Origin: Paraburkholderia piptadeniae
GTDB taxonomy: Bacteria; Pseudomonadota; Gammaproteobacteria; Burkholderiales; Burkholderiaceae
Length of the DNA stretch: 61,570 nucleotides
Assembly: GCF_900007165.1 (NCBI RefSeq)
Contig: NZ_CYGY02000083.1
Coordinates: 1 to 61,570 of the forward strand
Direction of reading: 5' to 3'
A program made the position numbers and the translations under genes. The notes under the pieces are model-generated. The model searched no databases, was not told where the DNA came from, and saw only the letters and a list, made by a program, of their open reading frames with translations. This document shows, in pieces, positions 47,046 through 56,082 of the stretch. Every line of letters begins with the position of its first letter. The first letter of the stretch is position 1.

Positions 47046-48176
47046 TTAGCCCTGCAGGTCGCGCAACGGATGTTCGTGCGCGGGCCACGGGCTTTCGAAC
47101 ATCTTCTCGACGTCCGCGCGTGTCACGTCTTCGATGCGCGCAAAGCGCCAGTCCGGCTTGTTGTCCTTGTCGACGATGCGAGCACGGATGCCTTCCGGCG
47201 CGTCGCCCCGTTCGAACGACGAGCGCGTCAGATCGAGATCGCGCCGCAGACATTCGGCCATCGTCCCTTCGGCGCGCGTCACCACTTCGAGCGAAACGGC
47301 CATCGACAGCGGCGAGCGCTCGCGCAGCACGGCGACTGTCCGCTCGGCCCAGTCGGCGCTCGCGCAATCGCCTTCGAGATCGAGCGAGCGGACGATCTGC
47401 GCGACATCGGGCAACGCGAAGTGCCTGTCGATCAACGCGCGCGCGTCGGCGAGCGGCGAGATGTCGGGCAGCGGCACGACCTTGTGGCACTGCGCCTCGC
47501 GCTCGACGCACGCAACGACGTCCGCGCCCTGCTCGAACGTCTGCGTCTTGAGCCCGTCGATCAGCGCGGGGATCGCATCGTCGGGCAGGTATGCATCGGC
47601 GAGCCCCGCGTAGAGCGCATCGGCAGCGCCGATCGTCTCGCCCGTCACGGCCAGGTAGCGGCCGATCGCGCCCGGCGTGCGCGCGAGAAACCAGCCCGCG
47701 CCGACATCGGGAAAGAGCCCGATGCGCGTCTCGGGCATCGCCATGCGCGTCGACGATGTCACGACGCGCAGACCACCCGTGCGATGCGCGCCCAGCGAAA
47801 TGCCCATCCCGCCGCCCATCACAACGCCGTTCATGAACGCGATATAGGGCTTCGTGTACGCGAAGATCGCGTGATCGAGCCGGTATTCGTCGACGAAGAA
47901 GGTGTCGACGGCTTCGTGGTCGCCGCGCCGGAACGACTCGTACAGGAAGCGGATGTCGCCGCCCGCGCAGAACGCGCGCTCGCTCGTGCTGCGCACGACG
48001 ACGGCTAGCACGCCGGGATCGTCGCGCCATTGATCGAGCGCCACGTGCATCGCGCGCATCATGCCGGGCGACAGCGCGTTGAGCGCCTTCGGCCGGTTCA
48101 GTTCGATGAAGCCAATGCGGTTGGCGACATAGGCGATGAGTTCGTCGGAGGCGCTGCGCGTTTCGGGTGTCGACAT
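47046..48176 (-). CDS. Enoyl-CoA hydratase/isomerase family, 3-hydroxyisobutyryl-CoA hydrolase-like
   Basis: 376 residues from the ATG at 48176. 'FCAGGDIRFLYES' and 'MNGVVMGGGMGISLGAH' form the crotonase oxyanion hole; 'MPETRIGLFPDVGAGWFLAR' carries the catalytic Glu/Asp pair of HIBYL-CoA hydrolases. The C-terminal extension is also typical of that subgroup. Likely role in valine degradation. It stands alone here. Confidence 0.85.
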   Translation of the reverse strand: MSTPETRSASDELIAYVANRIGFIELNRPKALNALSPGMMRAMHVALDQWRDDPGVLAVVVRSTSERAFCAGGDIRFLYESFRRGDHEAVDTFFVDEYRLDHAIFAYTKPYIAFMNGVVMGGGMGISLGAHRTGGLRVVTSSTRMAMPETRIGLFPDVGAGWFLARTPGAIGRYLAVTGETIGAADALYAGLADAYLPDDAIPALIDGLKTQTFEQGADVVACVEREAQCHKVVPLPDISPLADARALIDRHFALPDVAQIVRSLDLEGDCASADWAERTVAVLRERSPLSMAVSLEVVTRAEGTMAECLRRDLDLTRSSFERGDAPEGIRARIVDKDNKPDWRFARIEDVTRADVEKMFESPWPAHEHPLRDLQG

Positions 48177-48300
48177 GGTTCGTACGTCAGGCGGTTGAAT
48201 GGATGTGCGGCACACACGTTAGCACGCGCATGAGTTCTTCAGTGACACAAGCGGTCGCACCCGACGCAAGCGTGCGCTAAATGTGCGTTGACTGCGCGCA

Positions 48301-49035
48301 CTACGCGGCCTTCGTTTTCGATGAAGTCGCGCGGCGTGCTTTCGATACTTTCGATGCCTTCGCGTCGCTGTCGGCCGGGTCCTCTGCGGCGCTCGCGTCC
48401 GCCTCGCCGGATGCGTCCGTCTGCCGTGCGCCGAACCACGCGACGAGCGCCGCGTCCACCACGGCATCGAGCGGCGCGCGCGGAAACATGGGGCAAGTCA
48501 GATGCAACGCGACGATGCCATGCATCGCCGCCCACAGCGCTTCCGCGCAGATCGGGCTGTCGAGCGAGCCGGGCAGGCGCCCCTGCGCCTTGAGCGCATC
48601 GATCGACTCGACCATCAGACGAAACGCAGTATCGCCGGCATCGTCTCCGGACGCGCCGGCGTCGCCGATCAGTGCGGCGCCCGTGTACGACGGATCTTCC
48701 ATGAAGATCAGCCGGTACGTCTGCGGATGCGCGACGCCGAACGCGACATACGCGCGCCCGATCGCTCGCAGCCGCTCGGCGGGATCAGCGATCGGAATCA
48801 GCGGCTCGAAGGTGGCCAGCAGTTGCGCGTAGCCCTCCGCGCACAGCGCGCGCGCAATCGCGTCGCGGCTTTCGAAGTGCAGATACAGCGTGGCAGGCGA
48901 ATATTCGATCGCCTCGGCAATCTTGCGCATCGACAGCGCGCCAAAACCTTCGCGCATGACGATACGCCGTGCGGCATCGAGGATGCGCTCGCGCAGTTCC
49001 AGCTTCTGACGTGTCTTTCTTTCGGCGATTCCCAT
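48301..49035 (-). CDS. TetR-family regulator
   Basis: 244 residues from the ATG at 49035. HTH near residues 20-60 ('ILDAARRIVMREGFGALSMRKIAEAIEYSPATLYLHF', in parts). The C-terminal domain is of the larger WHG/TetR_C_33 type, with a Lys/Ala-rich tail. It is divergent from a NAD(P)-binding protein gene; the double palindrome between them is its likely operator. Confidence 0.85.
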   Translation of the reverse strand: MGIAERKTRQKLELRERILDAARRIVMREGFGALSMRKIAEAIEYSPATLYLHFESRDAIARALCAEGYAQLLATFEPLIPIADPAERLRAIGRAYVAFGVAHPQTYRLIFMEDPSYTGAALIGDAGASGDDAGDTAFRLMVESIDALKAQGRLPGSLDSPICAEALWAAMHGIVALHLTCPMFPRAPLDAVVDAALVAWFGARQTDASGEADASAAEDPADSDAKASKVSKARRATSSKTKAA

Positions 49036-49051
49036 ACAACCAATTTTCAGG

Positions 49052-49078
49052 TTGACAAACTGAAAAGTCAAATTAAAC
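49052..49078 (+). promoter_or_regulatory. Possible promoter toward the NAD(P)-binding protein gene
   Basis: TTGACA at 49052 with TTAAAC 15 bases later. The operator pair starts at its downstream edge. Confidence 0.35.
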
Positions 49079-49105
49079 TGAACACCGTTCACTGAACACT
49101 GTTCA
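49079..49105. promoter_or_regulatory. Double TetR-type operator
   Basis: TGAACACCGTTCA (49079) and TGAACACTGTTCA (49093) are near-perfect palindromes 14 bases apart. They lie between the divergent TetR and NAD(P)-binding genes. Confidence 0.7.
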
Positions 49106-49178
49106 TCAAAATTCTTGCGCTCAGTGCGTCACCGTTTCGACGGTGCGGCAACCAGCGGGCGCGTTTGCGGGAGTCGTC

Positions 49179-50171
49179 ATGGACAATGCAGCACAGATCG
49201 GCCTGTTCGGCGCGGCGGGCGCCGCTGGACAAAGCATCGCCCACGCGCTGAGCGCGGCGGGCCGCCGCTATCGCGTGATCGGACGTGGGCGGGCAGCGCT
49301 GCAAGCGTCGTTCGGCCACGATCCCCTCGCGGAAATCGTCACGTGGAATCCGGATGATCCGGCTTCCGTCGCGTCGGCCGCCGCCGGATTGCAGACGGCC
49401 GTGTATCTCGTCGGCGTGCCCTATCACCAGTTCGAAAAGCATCCGGTGCTGATGCAAAAGACGCTCGACGGCCTGCGCGCGGCAGGCGTGCAGCGGCTGA
49501 TCCTGATCGGCACCGTGTACCCGTACGGCCGCGCGCGCGCCCGGCCAGTCACGGAATCGCATCCGCGCGAGCCGCATACGTTCAAGGGAAAGATGCGGCT
49601 CGCGCAGGAAAATCTCGTCATCGACGCGCACGGACGCGACGGGCTCGAAACGCTCGTTCTGCGCTTGCCTGACTTCTACGGACCGGGCGTCGAACGCAGC
49701 TTTCTTCACGGCCTATTCGAAGGCGCGGCGCTCGGCAAGCGCGCGCAGATGATCGGCCCCATCGACGTGCCGCACGAGTTCGTATTCATGCCGGACGTCG
49801 GGCCTGTCGTCGAACGCCTGTCGCGCACGCCGGAGGCTTTCGGCCGCGTGCTGCATCTCGCGGGCGCGGGCACGATCACCCAGCGCGAAATCGCCGAACG
49901 CGCGTATGCACTCGCGCAACGCGAGCCCAGGGTGATGGTCGCGGGCAAGACGATGCTGCGCGTGCTGGGCCTTTTCAACCCGATGCTGCGAGAACTCGTG
50001 GAAATGCATTACCTGCTGACGGACCCCGTCGTGCTCCACGATACAGCGCTGACCACGCTGATCGGCCCCGTCAGAAAGACGTCGTATGAAGCGGGCATCG
50101 CGCAGTCGTTTGCGGCTGCACGACAGGTGGCACAACAGGCTGCGCAGCGCGCGGATGAGCAGCCCGCGTAA
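49179..50171 (+). CDS. NAD(P)-dependent epimerase/dehydratase-like protein
   Basis: 330 residues from the ATG at 49179 (GGGAG upstream). A Rossmann start 'IGLFGAAGAAGQSIAHALSAAG' and 'LVLRLPDFYGPGV' suggest an extended short-chain dehydrogenase. It is the probable target of the adjacent TetR. Substrate unknown. Confidence 0.75.
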   Translation: MDNAAQIGLFGAAGAAGQSIAHALSAAGRRYRVIGRGRAALQASFGHDPLAEIVTWNPDDPASVASAAAGLQTAVYLVGVPYHQFEKHPVLMQKTLDGLRAAGVQRLILIGTVYPYGRARARPVTESHPREPHTFKGKMRLAQENLVIDAHGRDGLETLVLRLPDFYGPGVERSFLHGLFEGAALGKRAQMIGPIDVPHEFVFMPDVGPVVERLSRTPEAFGRVLHLAGAGTITQREIAERAYALAQREPRVMVAGKTMLRVLGLFNPMLRELVEMHYLLTDPVVLHDTALTTLIGPVRKTSYEAGIAQSFAAARQVAQQAAQRADEQPA

Positions 50172-50272
50172 CAGGCGCGGACCGCGCCCATCGGGTGAGC
50201 GGACGAAGAGCGGACGAGGAAAGGAACAAGCGGGGAAGATCGCGCGCCTGGCACTTCGTGGACGAACCGCGC

Positions 50273-50560
50273 TTACGCGCCCGCCAGATTGCCAGGCGGA
50301 AAGTGGCCGCTCTTGAGCAGAACGGGCGTGCCATTGCTGATCAGCAGATGCTCTCGGGCGACGGCTTCGATATGCGCGCGGCCGGCGTCGAACGCGCGGC
50401 GCCATCCTTCCGTATCGTTCGATTCGGCGCCGAAATGATCTTCGAGCGCTTCGACGGAAATCGCGCACGGCACCCGCTCACCATCGACGAGCGCCGGAAA
50501 CTCCAGCGTCAGGTTGAAGTCGCGGTAATCGGGTGCGTCCGCAGGGAATCGAATCTCCAT
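50273..50560 (-). CDS. DUF1488-family protein
   Basis: 95 residues from the ATG at 50560 with GAGG upstream. 'VPCAISVEALEDHFGAESND' and 'FDAGRAHIEAVAREHLL' fit DUF1488. Function unknown. Confidence 0.75.
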   Translation of the reverse strand: MEIRFPADAPDYRDFNLTLEFPALVDGERVPCAISVEALEDHFGAESNDTEGWRRAFDAGRAHIEAVAREHLLISNGTPVLLKSGHFPPGNLAGA

Positions 50561-50824
50561 GGTGACCTCATCGGGAAAATCCGGAGGAAAAGGCACACGC
50601 GGCCGCGTAAGCGCGCGAACGGCGCGAGATGCGCACGGCTGGCCCGGTCAGCGGGCCTTATGGTACTCGTAGCGGCATACGGCGGTCCAGCGACGGCCAC
50701 GCTGCAGACTGTGGGCCTTCGGGCTTGCGCACCGGCGAATTGCGTGTCGGCACATGCGCGTCGCGGCCTTCGCGCGTCGCCTGAAAGCACACATGCGACA
50801 GGTCCGGCCGTCGCCCGCGCGAGC

Positions 50825-51100
50825 TCAATGCCCGTCGAGCAGCCGATCGACGTACGCGCGGCCCGCCTGTTCGACGAAAGCAAGCGCCTCGTCTTCCGTC
50901 GCGAAGCGATGTTCGTCGCCGATTTCGACGAGCGTCTCCATCCGGTGCGGATCGTCCGGTCCGCGCTCCGACAGGCTGACCGCCCCGACGTACACGCCTT
51001 CGCGTTCGCCCGCGCGCCGCGCCTGGTCGTGCGGCGGCACGAGACGCGCCGATGCGCTGATGAAATAACCCCGGTAAGGGCCGCTGACCCTCTCAGCCAT
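50825..51100 (-). CDS. Hypothetical protein
   Basis: 91 residues. 'YRGYFISASARLVPPHDQAR' and 'HRFATEDEALAFVEQAGRAYVDRLL'. Conserved in type with small Burkholderia stress or cold-shock-associated proteins. No domain recognised. Confidence 0.65.
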   Translation of the reverse strand: MAERVSGPYRGYFISASARLVPPHDQARRAGEREGVYVGAVSLSERGPDDPHRMETLVEIGDEHRFATEDEALAFVEQAGRAYVDRLLDGH

Positions 51101-51363
51101 ACTCGCCTCTCGTTCTCTCAGTTACGGTTTCGTTAGATCAAAGGCACGGGGCACGCCGCGTGCGATACACAGTAAGTCATTTCGTCGCGCGATAAGTTCT
51201 ACGACAGGTTGAGGCGTACCCAGCGGCGCCGTGCAGTGCGCATCGTCGCGCACTTTCGGACGCGGCGGCGGTCGAACCGCTCCGCGGACATGACGCCAAC
51301 CCGACGCGCGCTCAACGCGATTCGAGGGAAAGCGTCCGCAATTTCCGGACGAGCACCGACGAT

Positions 51364-51588
51364 ATGGGAAAATATTTTCTTCGAGACAGCGAAATCGCCG
51401 AGCCGGATGCAGCCAATGCGTGGTTTGCATACGCGGAAAGTCATGGCATCGACATTCCAAAGGCGATCAGCATCTGGGAAGACGCCGCGACAGAGGACGG
51501 CGCCGGGAGCCGGCGCCTCGTCGAACAGGCGGGCATTCGCATCGACGTGTCCGAAACGGGACACCCCAGCCTCAGACCCGAAGGCTGA
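51364..51588 (+). CDS. Small hypothetical protein
   Basis: 74 residues starting 'MGKYFLRDSEIAEPDAANAW'. Acidic; no domain recognised. Confidence 0.55.
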   Translation: MGKYFLRDSEIAEPDAANAWFAYAESHGIDIPKAISIWEDAATEDGAGSRRLVEQAGIRIDVSETGHPSLRPEG

Positions 51589-51762
51589 TGCACACGCGAA
51601 GGCACGCCTTGCCGCCATCGGCGCTCATCTGCTGCGCCAGCCCTCCTCCCGACGACAGTTTGCGCCTGCGCGTCGGCCGGCCCTGCAACAGCCATGGCGG
51701 CGGCCTTGCAGCGACCGCCATGCGGCTCTTCGCTCACACCCTATTTCTTGAAGGAAAACACA

Positions 51763-52122
51763 ATGAAGTCGAAGTCGACTGCCGTTTTGTCCCGCGCGAA
51801 GCGACTTGCCGCCCTGCCCCCGGCGGCTCTTGCTGCACTGGCCGCGCTTGGAATCGCGAGCCTCGGCGCATGCGCGTCGTCCAACAACACGACGCTGATC
51901 AACCTGCCCAACGGGGAATCGGGCTTCGCGGTCAACTGCAGCGGCGCGGACGCGGCGTCGAGCTGGGCATCGTGCTACGTGCAGGCGGGCAAGGCGTGCG
52001 GGGCGACGGGCTACGACATCGTGTCGAAGGACACCGACGAAGGCGGCACGGCGGGCGGCGGGATCACGAACGTGGTGTCGGCGAACGTGAAGAACCGCTC
52101 GATGGTGATTCGCTGCAGGTAA
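51763..52122 (+). CDS. Small lipoprotein
   Basis: 119 residues from the ATG at 51763. The signal ends in the lipobox 'LGAC' with Cys37 as the lipidation site. The mature part is Gly/Ser/Asn-rich with several Cys and ends 'MVIRCR'. Likely outer-membrane anchored; function unknown. Confidence 0.75.
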   Translation: MKSKSTAVLSRAKRLAALPPAALAALAALGIASLGACASSNNTTLINLPNGESGFAVNCSGADAASSWASCYVQAGKACGATGYDIVSKDTDEGGTAGGGITNVVSANVKNRSMVIRCR

Positions 52123-52217
52123 GCCATGATGCGCTCGCGCGAGGTGGCTCGATGCGCCTGCCCCGGTGATTGCAAGACGCGTGACGCATCGTTCGGTAAG
52201 TCACGCTCCGCGCGTCG

Positions 52218-52556
52218 TCAGTGCGCCTGCATATTCGAAAACAGATTGAGCACGACGACGCCCGCGACGATCAGGCCGAGCCCCGCCACGGCCGCGAGAT
52301 CGGGCACCTGCCGGTACAGCACGATCGCCACCAGCGTGATCAGCACGATGCCGACGCCCGACCAGATCGCATAGACGATGCCCACGGGCAGGCTCTTCAA
52401 CGTCAGCGACAGGCAGTAAAACGAAATGCCGTAACCGAGCAACACGACGAGCGCGGGGACCACGCGCGTAAAGCCTTCCGACGCACGCAGCGCGGAAGTT
52501 GCGATCACTTCGGCGACGATCGCGATCGCGAGCAGCACATAGGGCGGCACGCGCAT
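52218..52556 (-). CDS. SMR-family multidrug efflux protein
   Basis: 112 residues, four membrane segments. 'AEVIATSALRASEGFT' holds the essential Glu (about residue 16), and 'YAIWSGVGIVLITLV' is a further SMR signature. EmrE/QacE-type proton-coupled exporter of cations. Confidence 0.88.
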   Translation of the reverse strand: MRVPPYVLLAIAIVAEVIATSALRASEGFTRVVPALVVLLGYGISFYCLSLTLKSLPVGIVYAIWSGVGIVLITLVAIVLYRQVPDLAAVAGLGLIVAGVVVLNLFSNMQAH

Positions 52557-52559
52557 GCG

Positions 52560-53057
52560 TCACGCCTTCGCAAGCGCGAGCTTGCTGTAGTCGTGACCCA
52601 GTTGCGCGCACAGCGCCTCGACGACGAGCTCGTGATCCGCGCGTTGCGGCAGTCCCGACACCGTCACCGATCCGATCACGCCCGCGCCTTTCACGGTCAG
52701 CGGAAACGCGCCGCCATGCGACGCATAGTCGGACACGGCGAGGCCGTGCTTGTCCGCGAGCGTCGCGCCCGACTGCTGCAGCTTCAGGCCGACGCCGTAT
52801 GAACTGCGTCGGAAATGCGCGACAGTGTTGCCCTTGCGGCGCGCCCAGTCGACGTTGTCGGGCGTCGCGCCTTCGAGCGTGCAGAAGAAGAGCGGCTGGC
52901 CGAACGTGCGGATGTCGATCGCGAGCGCGAGGCCGCGCGCTTTCGCGATCTCGTGCAGATACGCGCCGAGTTGCCAGGCGCTGTCGGCATCGAAATGGGG
53001 GAAGACGAGCGCATGTTCCTGCGCGGCGATCGACTGCAAGTCGTGAGCGATGTCCAT
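52560..53057 (-). CDS. UPF0303/heme-degrading-domain family protein
   Basis: 165 residues from the ATG at 53057; the frame extends upstream but without a good start. 'RTFGQPLFFCTLEGATPDNVDWARRKGNTV' (in parts) and 'YASHGGAFPLTVKGAGVIGSVTVSGL' match the UPF0303/HbpS-like family. It abuts the SMR gene by 3 bases. Confidence 0.8.
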   Translation of the reverse strand: MDIAHDLQSIAAQEHALVFPHFDADSAWQLGAYLHEIAKARGLALAIDIRTFGQPLFFCTLEGATPDNVDWARRKGNTVAHFRRSSYGVGLKLQQSGATLADKHGLAVSDYASHGGAFPLTVKGAGVIGSVTVSGLPQRADHELVVEALCAQLGHDYSKLALAKA

Positions 53058-53263
53058 GGCGTGTCGAGGTAGCAAAGTGGATGCATGCCGTGCCGCGCAT
53101 GTCAAAACGGCTTGCGCGGCACAGTGGTACGGCGATTCTAGCGCGGGCATCGCGCGCGCCGCCTGCCATGCTCGCACATCGGCGACGCGTCTTCGAGACG
53201 CGTGTCGCGGCAAGCCAATTGCGTGTCGCTTCACGCGCTTTCCAGTCGATTCTTAAAAAGAGA

Positions 53264-53292
53264 TTGCATCGACCCTGCGTTTGCCATATAAT
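53264..53292 (+). promoter_or_regulatory. Promoter of tRNA-fMet
   Basis: TTGCAT, 17 bases, TATAAT, ending 17 bases before the tRNA. Confidence 0.7.
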
Positions 53293-53309
53293 CTATTCTT
53301 CGACGCGGA

Positions 53310-53386
<77 letters not shown>

Positions 53387-53417
53387 AGTTCAGCATCCGC
53401 AATATCCGTCGCATCAT

Positions 53418-53447
53418 CAAACCCGCCATCGGCGGGTTTTTTGTTTT
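53418..53447 (+). terminator. Terminator downstream of tRNA-fMet
   Basis: AAACCCGCC-ATC-GGCGGGTTT followed by TTTGTTTT. Confidence 0.8.
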
Positions 53448-53569
53448 GGGGTCGGCCTCATTTCCGCCGGACGCCCTTGCGTCGAACCGCCCGACCACGC
53501 GCCCGCAAGCGTCATCGTGAACGCGCGAGCCGGTGATACACTCGCATCACCATTCTCCGTCCCCTCTCT

Positions 53570-54115
53570 ATGAAATTCTGTTCCGTCTGCGGCCATGCAG
53601 TGGGCCTGAGCATTCCGCCCGGCGACAACCGGGAGCGCTTCGTCTGCGCCAGCTGCGGCACCGTGCACTACCAGAATCCGCGCAACGTGGTCGGCACCGT
53701 TCCCGTGTGGGACGACAAGGTGTTGCTGTGCCGCCGCGCAATCGAGCCGCGCTACGGCTACTGGACGCTGCCCGCAGGCTTCATGGAAATGGGCGAGACC
53801 ACGTCGGAGGCCGCCGCGCGCGAGACGCTGGAAGAAGCCGGCGCGCGCGTCGAAGTGCAGAACCTGTTTTCGCTGCTGAACGTGCCGCACGTGCATCAGG
53901 TGCATCTGTTCTATCTCGCGCGGCTGCTCGATCTCGACATCGAAGCGGGCGAAGAGAGCCTCGAAGTGCGGCTCTTCGAGGAACGCGACATTCCATGGAA
54001 CGACATCGCGTTCCCGACCGTCGCGCAGACGCTGCGCTTCTTTTTCACCGACCGCGCATCGGGCAACTACGGCCTGCATACGGGCGACATCTTCCGCTCG
54101 CTGCGCGACGGCTGA
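53570..54115 (+). CDS. Nudix hydrolase with N-terminal zinc ribbon
   Basis: 181 residues. Two CxxC pairs ('FCSVCGH', 'VCASCGT') precede the Nudix box 'GFMEMGETTSEAAARETLEEAG'. Related to NADH pyrophosphatase-type enzymes. It precedes aat by 21 bases and may be co-transcribed. Confidence 0.88.
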   Translation: MKFCSVCGHAVGLSIPPGDNRERFVCASCGTVHYQNPRNVVGTVPVWDDKVLLCRRAIEPRYGYWTLPAGFMEMGETTSEAAARETLEEAGARVEVQNLFSLLNVPHVHQVHLFYLARLLDLDIEAGEESLEVRLFEERDIPWNDIAFPTVAQTLRFFFTDRASGNYGLHTGDIFRSLRDG

Positions 54116-54136
54116 CGTCACGACAACCAAGGCAGC

Positions 54137-54883
54137 ATGGTTCCCTGGCTAGGCCCCGACGATCCGTTTCCGCCCGTCGAACGCGCGCTGTCCCCGGCGA
54201 GCGGCGCACCCGGCCTGCTCGCCGCGAGCGCTGACCTGCTGCCTTCGCGGCTCATCGATGCGTATCGGAGCGGCATTTTCCCGTGGTATTCGGACGGTCA
54301 GCCCGTGCTCTGGTGGACCCCCGATCCGCGCATGATCCTGCGTCCGCGCGAATTCAAGGTCTCGCCATCGCTGAAGAAGACGCTCAAGCGCGTGTTGCGC
54401 GACGATGCCTGGGAGATTCGCGTCGACGCCGACTTTCCCGCCGTGATGCGCGCCTGCGCGCTCGCACCGCGTCACGGCCAGCGCGGCACGTGGATCACGT
54501 CGGATGTGATCGAAGCGTATACGTCTCTACACCGGCACGGCGACGCGCACAGCGTCGAGACCTGGCATGAAGGCAAACGTGTCGGCGGTTTGTATGGCGT
54601 ATCGTTCGGCAAGATGTTTTTCGGCGAATCGATGTATGCGGAAGTGACGGATGCGTCGAAAATCGCGCTCGCCGCGCTCGTCTTCCACTTGCGACGCCAT
54701 GAAATAGAAATGATAGACTGCCAGCAGAACACGTCGCATCTGGCGTCGCTGGGCGGCCGCGAGATCGCGCGCAAGGCGTTTGTCGCGCATGTGCGTGCTT
54801 CCGTCGACGCCGCGCCGATCCCCTGGTCGTTCGATAAGACTGTGCTGCGCGATCTGATCATGCCGGCCCTGCCGTCGACATGA
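54137..54883 (+). CDS. aat: Leucyl/phenylalanyl-tRNA-protein transferase
   Basis: 248 residues. 'AYRSGIFPWYSDGQPVLWWTPDPRMIL' (in parts), 'GKMFFGESMYAEVTDASKIAL' and 'DCQQNTSHLASLGG' are Aat signatures. It adds Leu or Phe to proteins starting with Arg or Lys, marking them for ClpS/ClpAP. The neighbouring bpt extends the same N-degron pathway. Confidence 0.92.
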   Translation: MVPWLGPDDPFPPVERALSPASGAPGLLAASADLLPSRLIDAYRSGIFPWYSDGQPVLWWTPDPRMILRPREFKVSPSLKKTLKRVLRDDAWEIRVDADFPAVMRACALAPRHGQRGTWITSDVIEAYTSLHRHGDAHSVETWHEGKRVGGLYGVSFGKMFFGESMYAEVTDASKIALAALVFHLRRHEIEMIDCQQNTSHLASLGGREIARKAFVAHVRASVDAAPIPWSFDKTVLRDLIMPALPST

Positions 54884-55024
54884 CGTGAACACCGCCGCGC
54901 AGCCGACGATAGCCGCGATGGGCGTGTCCGTCCGGCATTTTGCGGGCCAGTTGTCACCCATCACCAGCAATTGCCAGCAGACAGCCGGATTTGCAAAACC
55001 AGAAACGCTTCGAGAGCTGCTAAC

Positions 55025-55864
55025 GTGACTCACCCGAATGAGCTGCCGCTTTCACCGCTTTCGGCGCTGCAATTCTATGCAACAGCGCCTTACCCTTGCA
55101 GCTATCTGGAAGGGCGCGTCGCGCGCTCGCAGGTCGCCACGCCCAGCCATCTGATCAACTCCGACGTCTACACCGAGCTCGTTCGCTCGGGCTTTCGCCG
55201 CTCGGGCGTGTTCACGTACCGTCCCTATTGCGACGGCTGCCGCGCATGCGTGCCCGTGCGCGTGCCCGTCGAGCGCTTCAAGCCGAACCGCACGCAGCGC
55301 CGCGTGTGGAAAAAGCACGGCGACCTGATCGCCACCGTCGCCCCGCTGCATTACGACGAAGAGCACTACGCGCTCTACATGCGCTATCAGTCGGCACGCC
55401 ACGCGGGCGGCGGCATGGACCGCGACAGCCGCGACCAGTATGAGCAGTTCCTGCTGCAAAGCCGGATCAATTCGCGCCTCGTCGAATTCCGCGAGCCGGC
55501 CAATCCCGGCTACGCGGGTCATCCTGACATGCCCGGCACGCTGCGCATGGTCAGCATGATCGACATTCTCGGCGACGGGCTGTCGTCGGTGTACACGTTC
55601 TTCGATCCCGACCAGCCGCACACGAGCTTCGGCACCTACAACATCCTCTGGCAGATCGAGCAGGCGCACAACCTGAAGCTGCCGCACGTGTATCTCGGCT
55701 ACTGGATACGCGAGAGCCCGAAGATGGCCTACAAGGCCAATTTCACGCCGCTCGAAGGGCTTTTCGACGGCGTCTGGAAAGTGCTCGATCCCGTCGCGCC
55801 CGACCTCTCGCCCGTCGATGCGGCGAAGGCCGGCTCGCGCGTGCTGCACATCAGCCGCGGTTGA
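55025..55864 (+). CDS. bpt: Aspartate/glutamate leucyltransferase (Bpt, arginyltransferase family)
   Basis: 279 residues from GTG 55025 ('THPNELPLSPLSALQFYATA'). 'YPCSYLEGRVARSQVATP' and 'FTYRPYCDGCRACVPVRVPV' with clustered Cys are typical. Bpt adds Leu to N-terminal Asp and Glu. Located after aat, as in other Burkholderiaceae. Confidence 0.92.
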   Translation: MTHPNELPLSPLSALQFYATAPYPCSYLEGRVARSQVATPSHLINSDVYTELVRSGFRRSGVFTYRPYCDGCRACVPVRVPVERFKPNRTQRRVWKKHGDLIATVAPLHYDEEHYALYMRYQSARHAGGGMDRDSRDQYEQFLLQSRINSRLVEFREPANPGYAGHPDMPGTLRMVSMIDILGDGLSSVYTFFDPDQPHTSFGTYNILWQIEQAHNLKLPHVYLGYWIRESPKMAYKANFTPLEGLFDGVWKVLDPVAPDLSPVDAAKAGSRVLHISRG

Positions 55865-56082
55865 GCAGCCCGCTTCGCTCACGGGGCTTGCAACGACCAC
55901 TCACGAGCGCGATGGCGTCCCCGCAACCGCCTGATGCCAGGCAATGTCGCCTGTCCACTTGCCTGACCGCACGCCTGTCCGCGCAACAGCGCAACGGCGC
56001 AAGAAACCCCAAATGCCGATAGCCGCTGCGCCGAACCGTTAAAATAGCGGGTTCTCATTTTCAGCCGCCAGGCGCCCCTGCC

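Noticed and set aside
46630..48030. Minus-strand frame of 466 residues
   Set aside because: Arg/Ala-rich shadow overlapping the HIBYL-CoA hydrolase in another frame.
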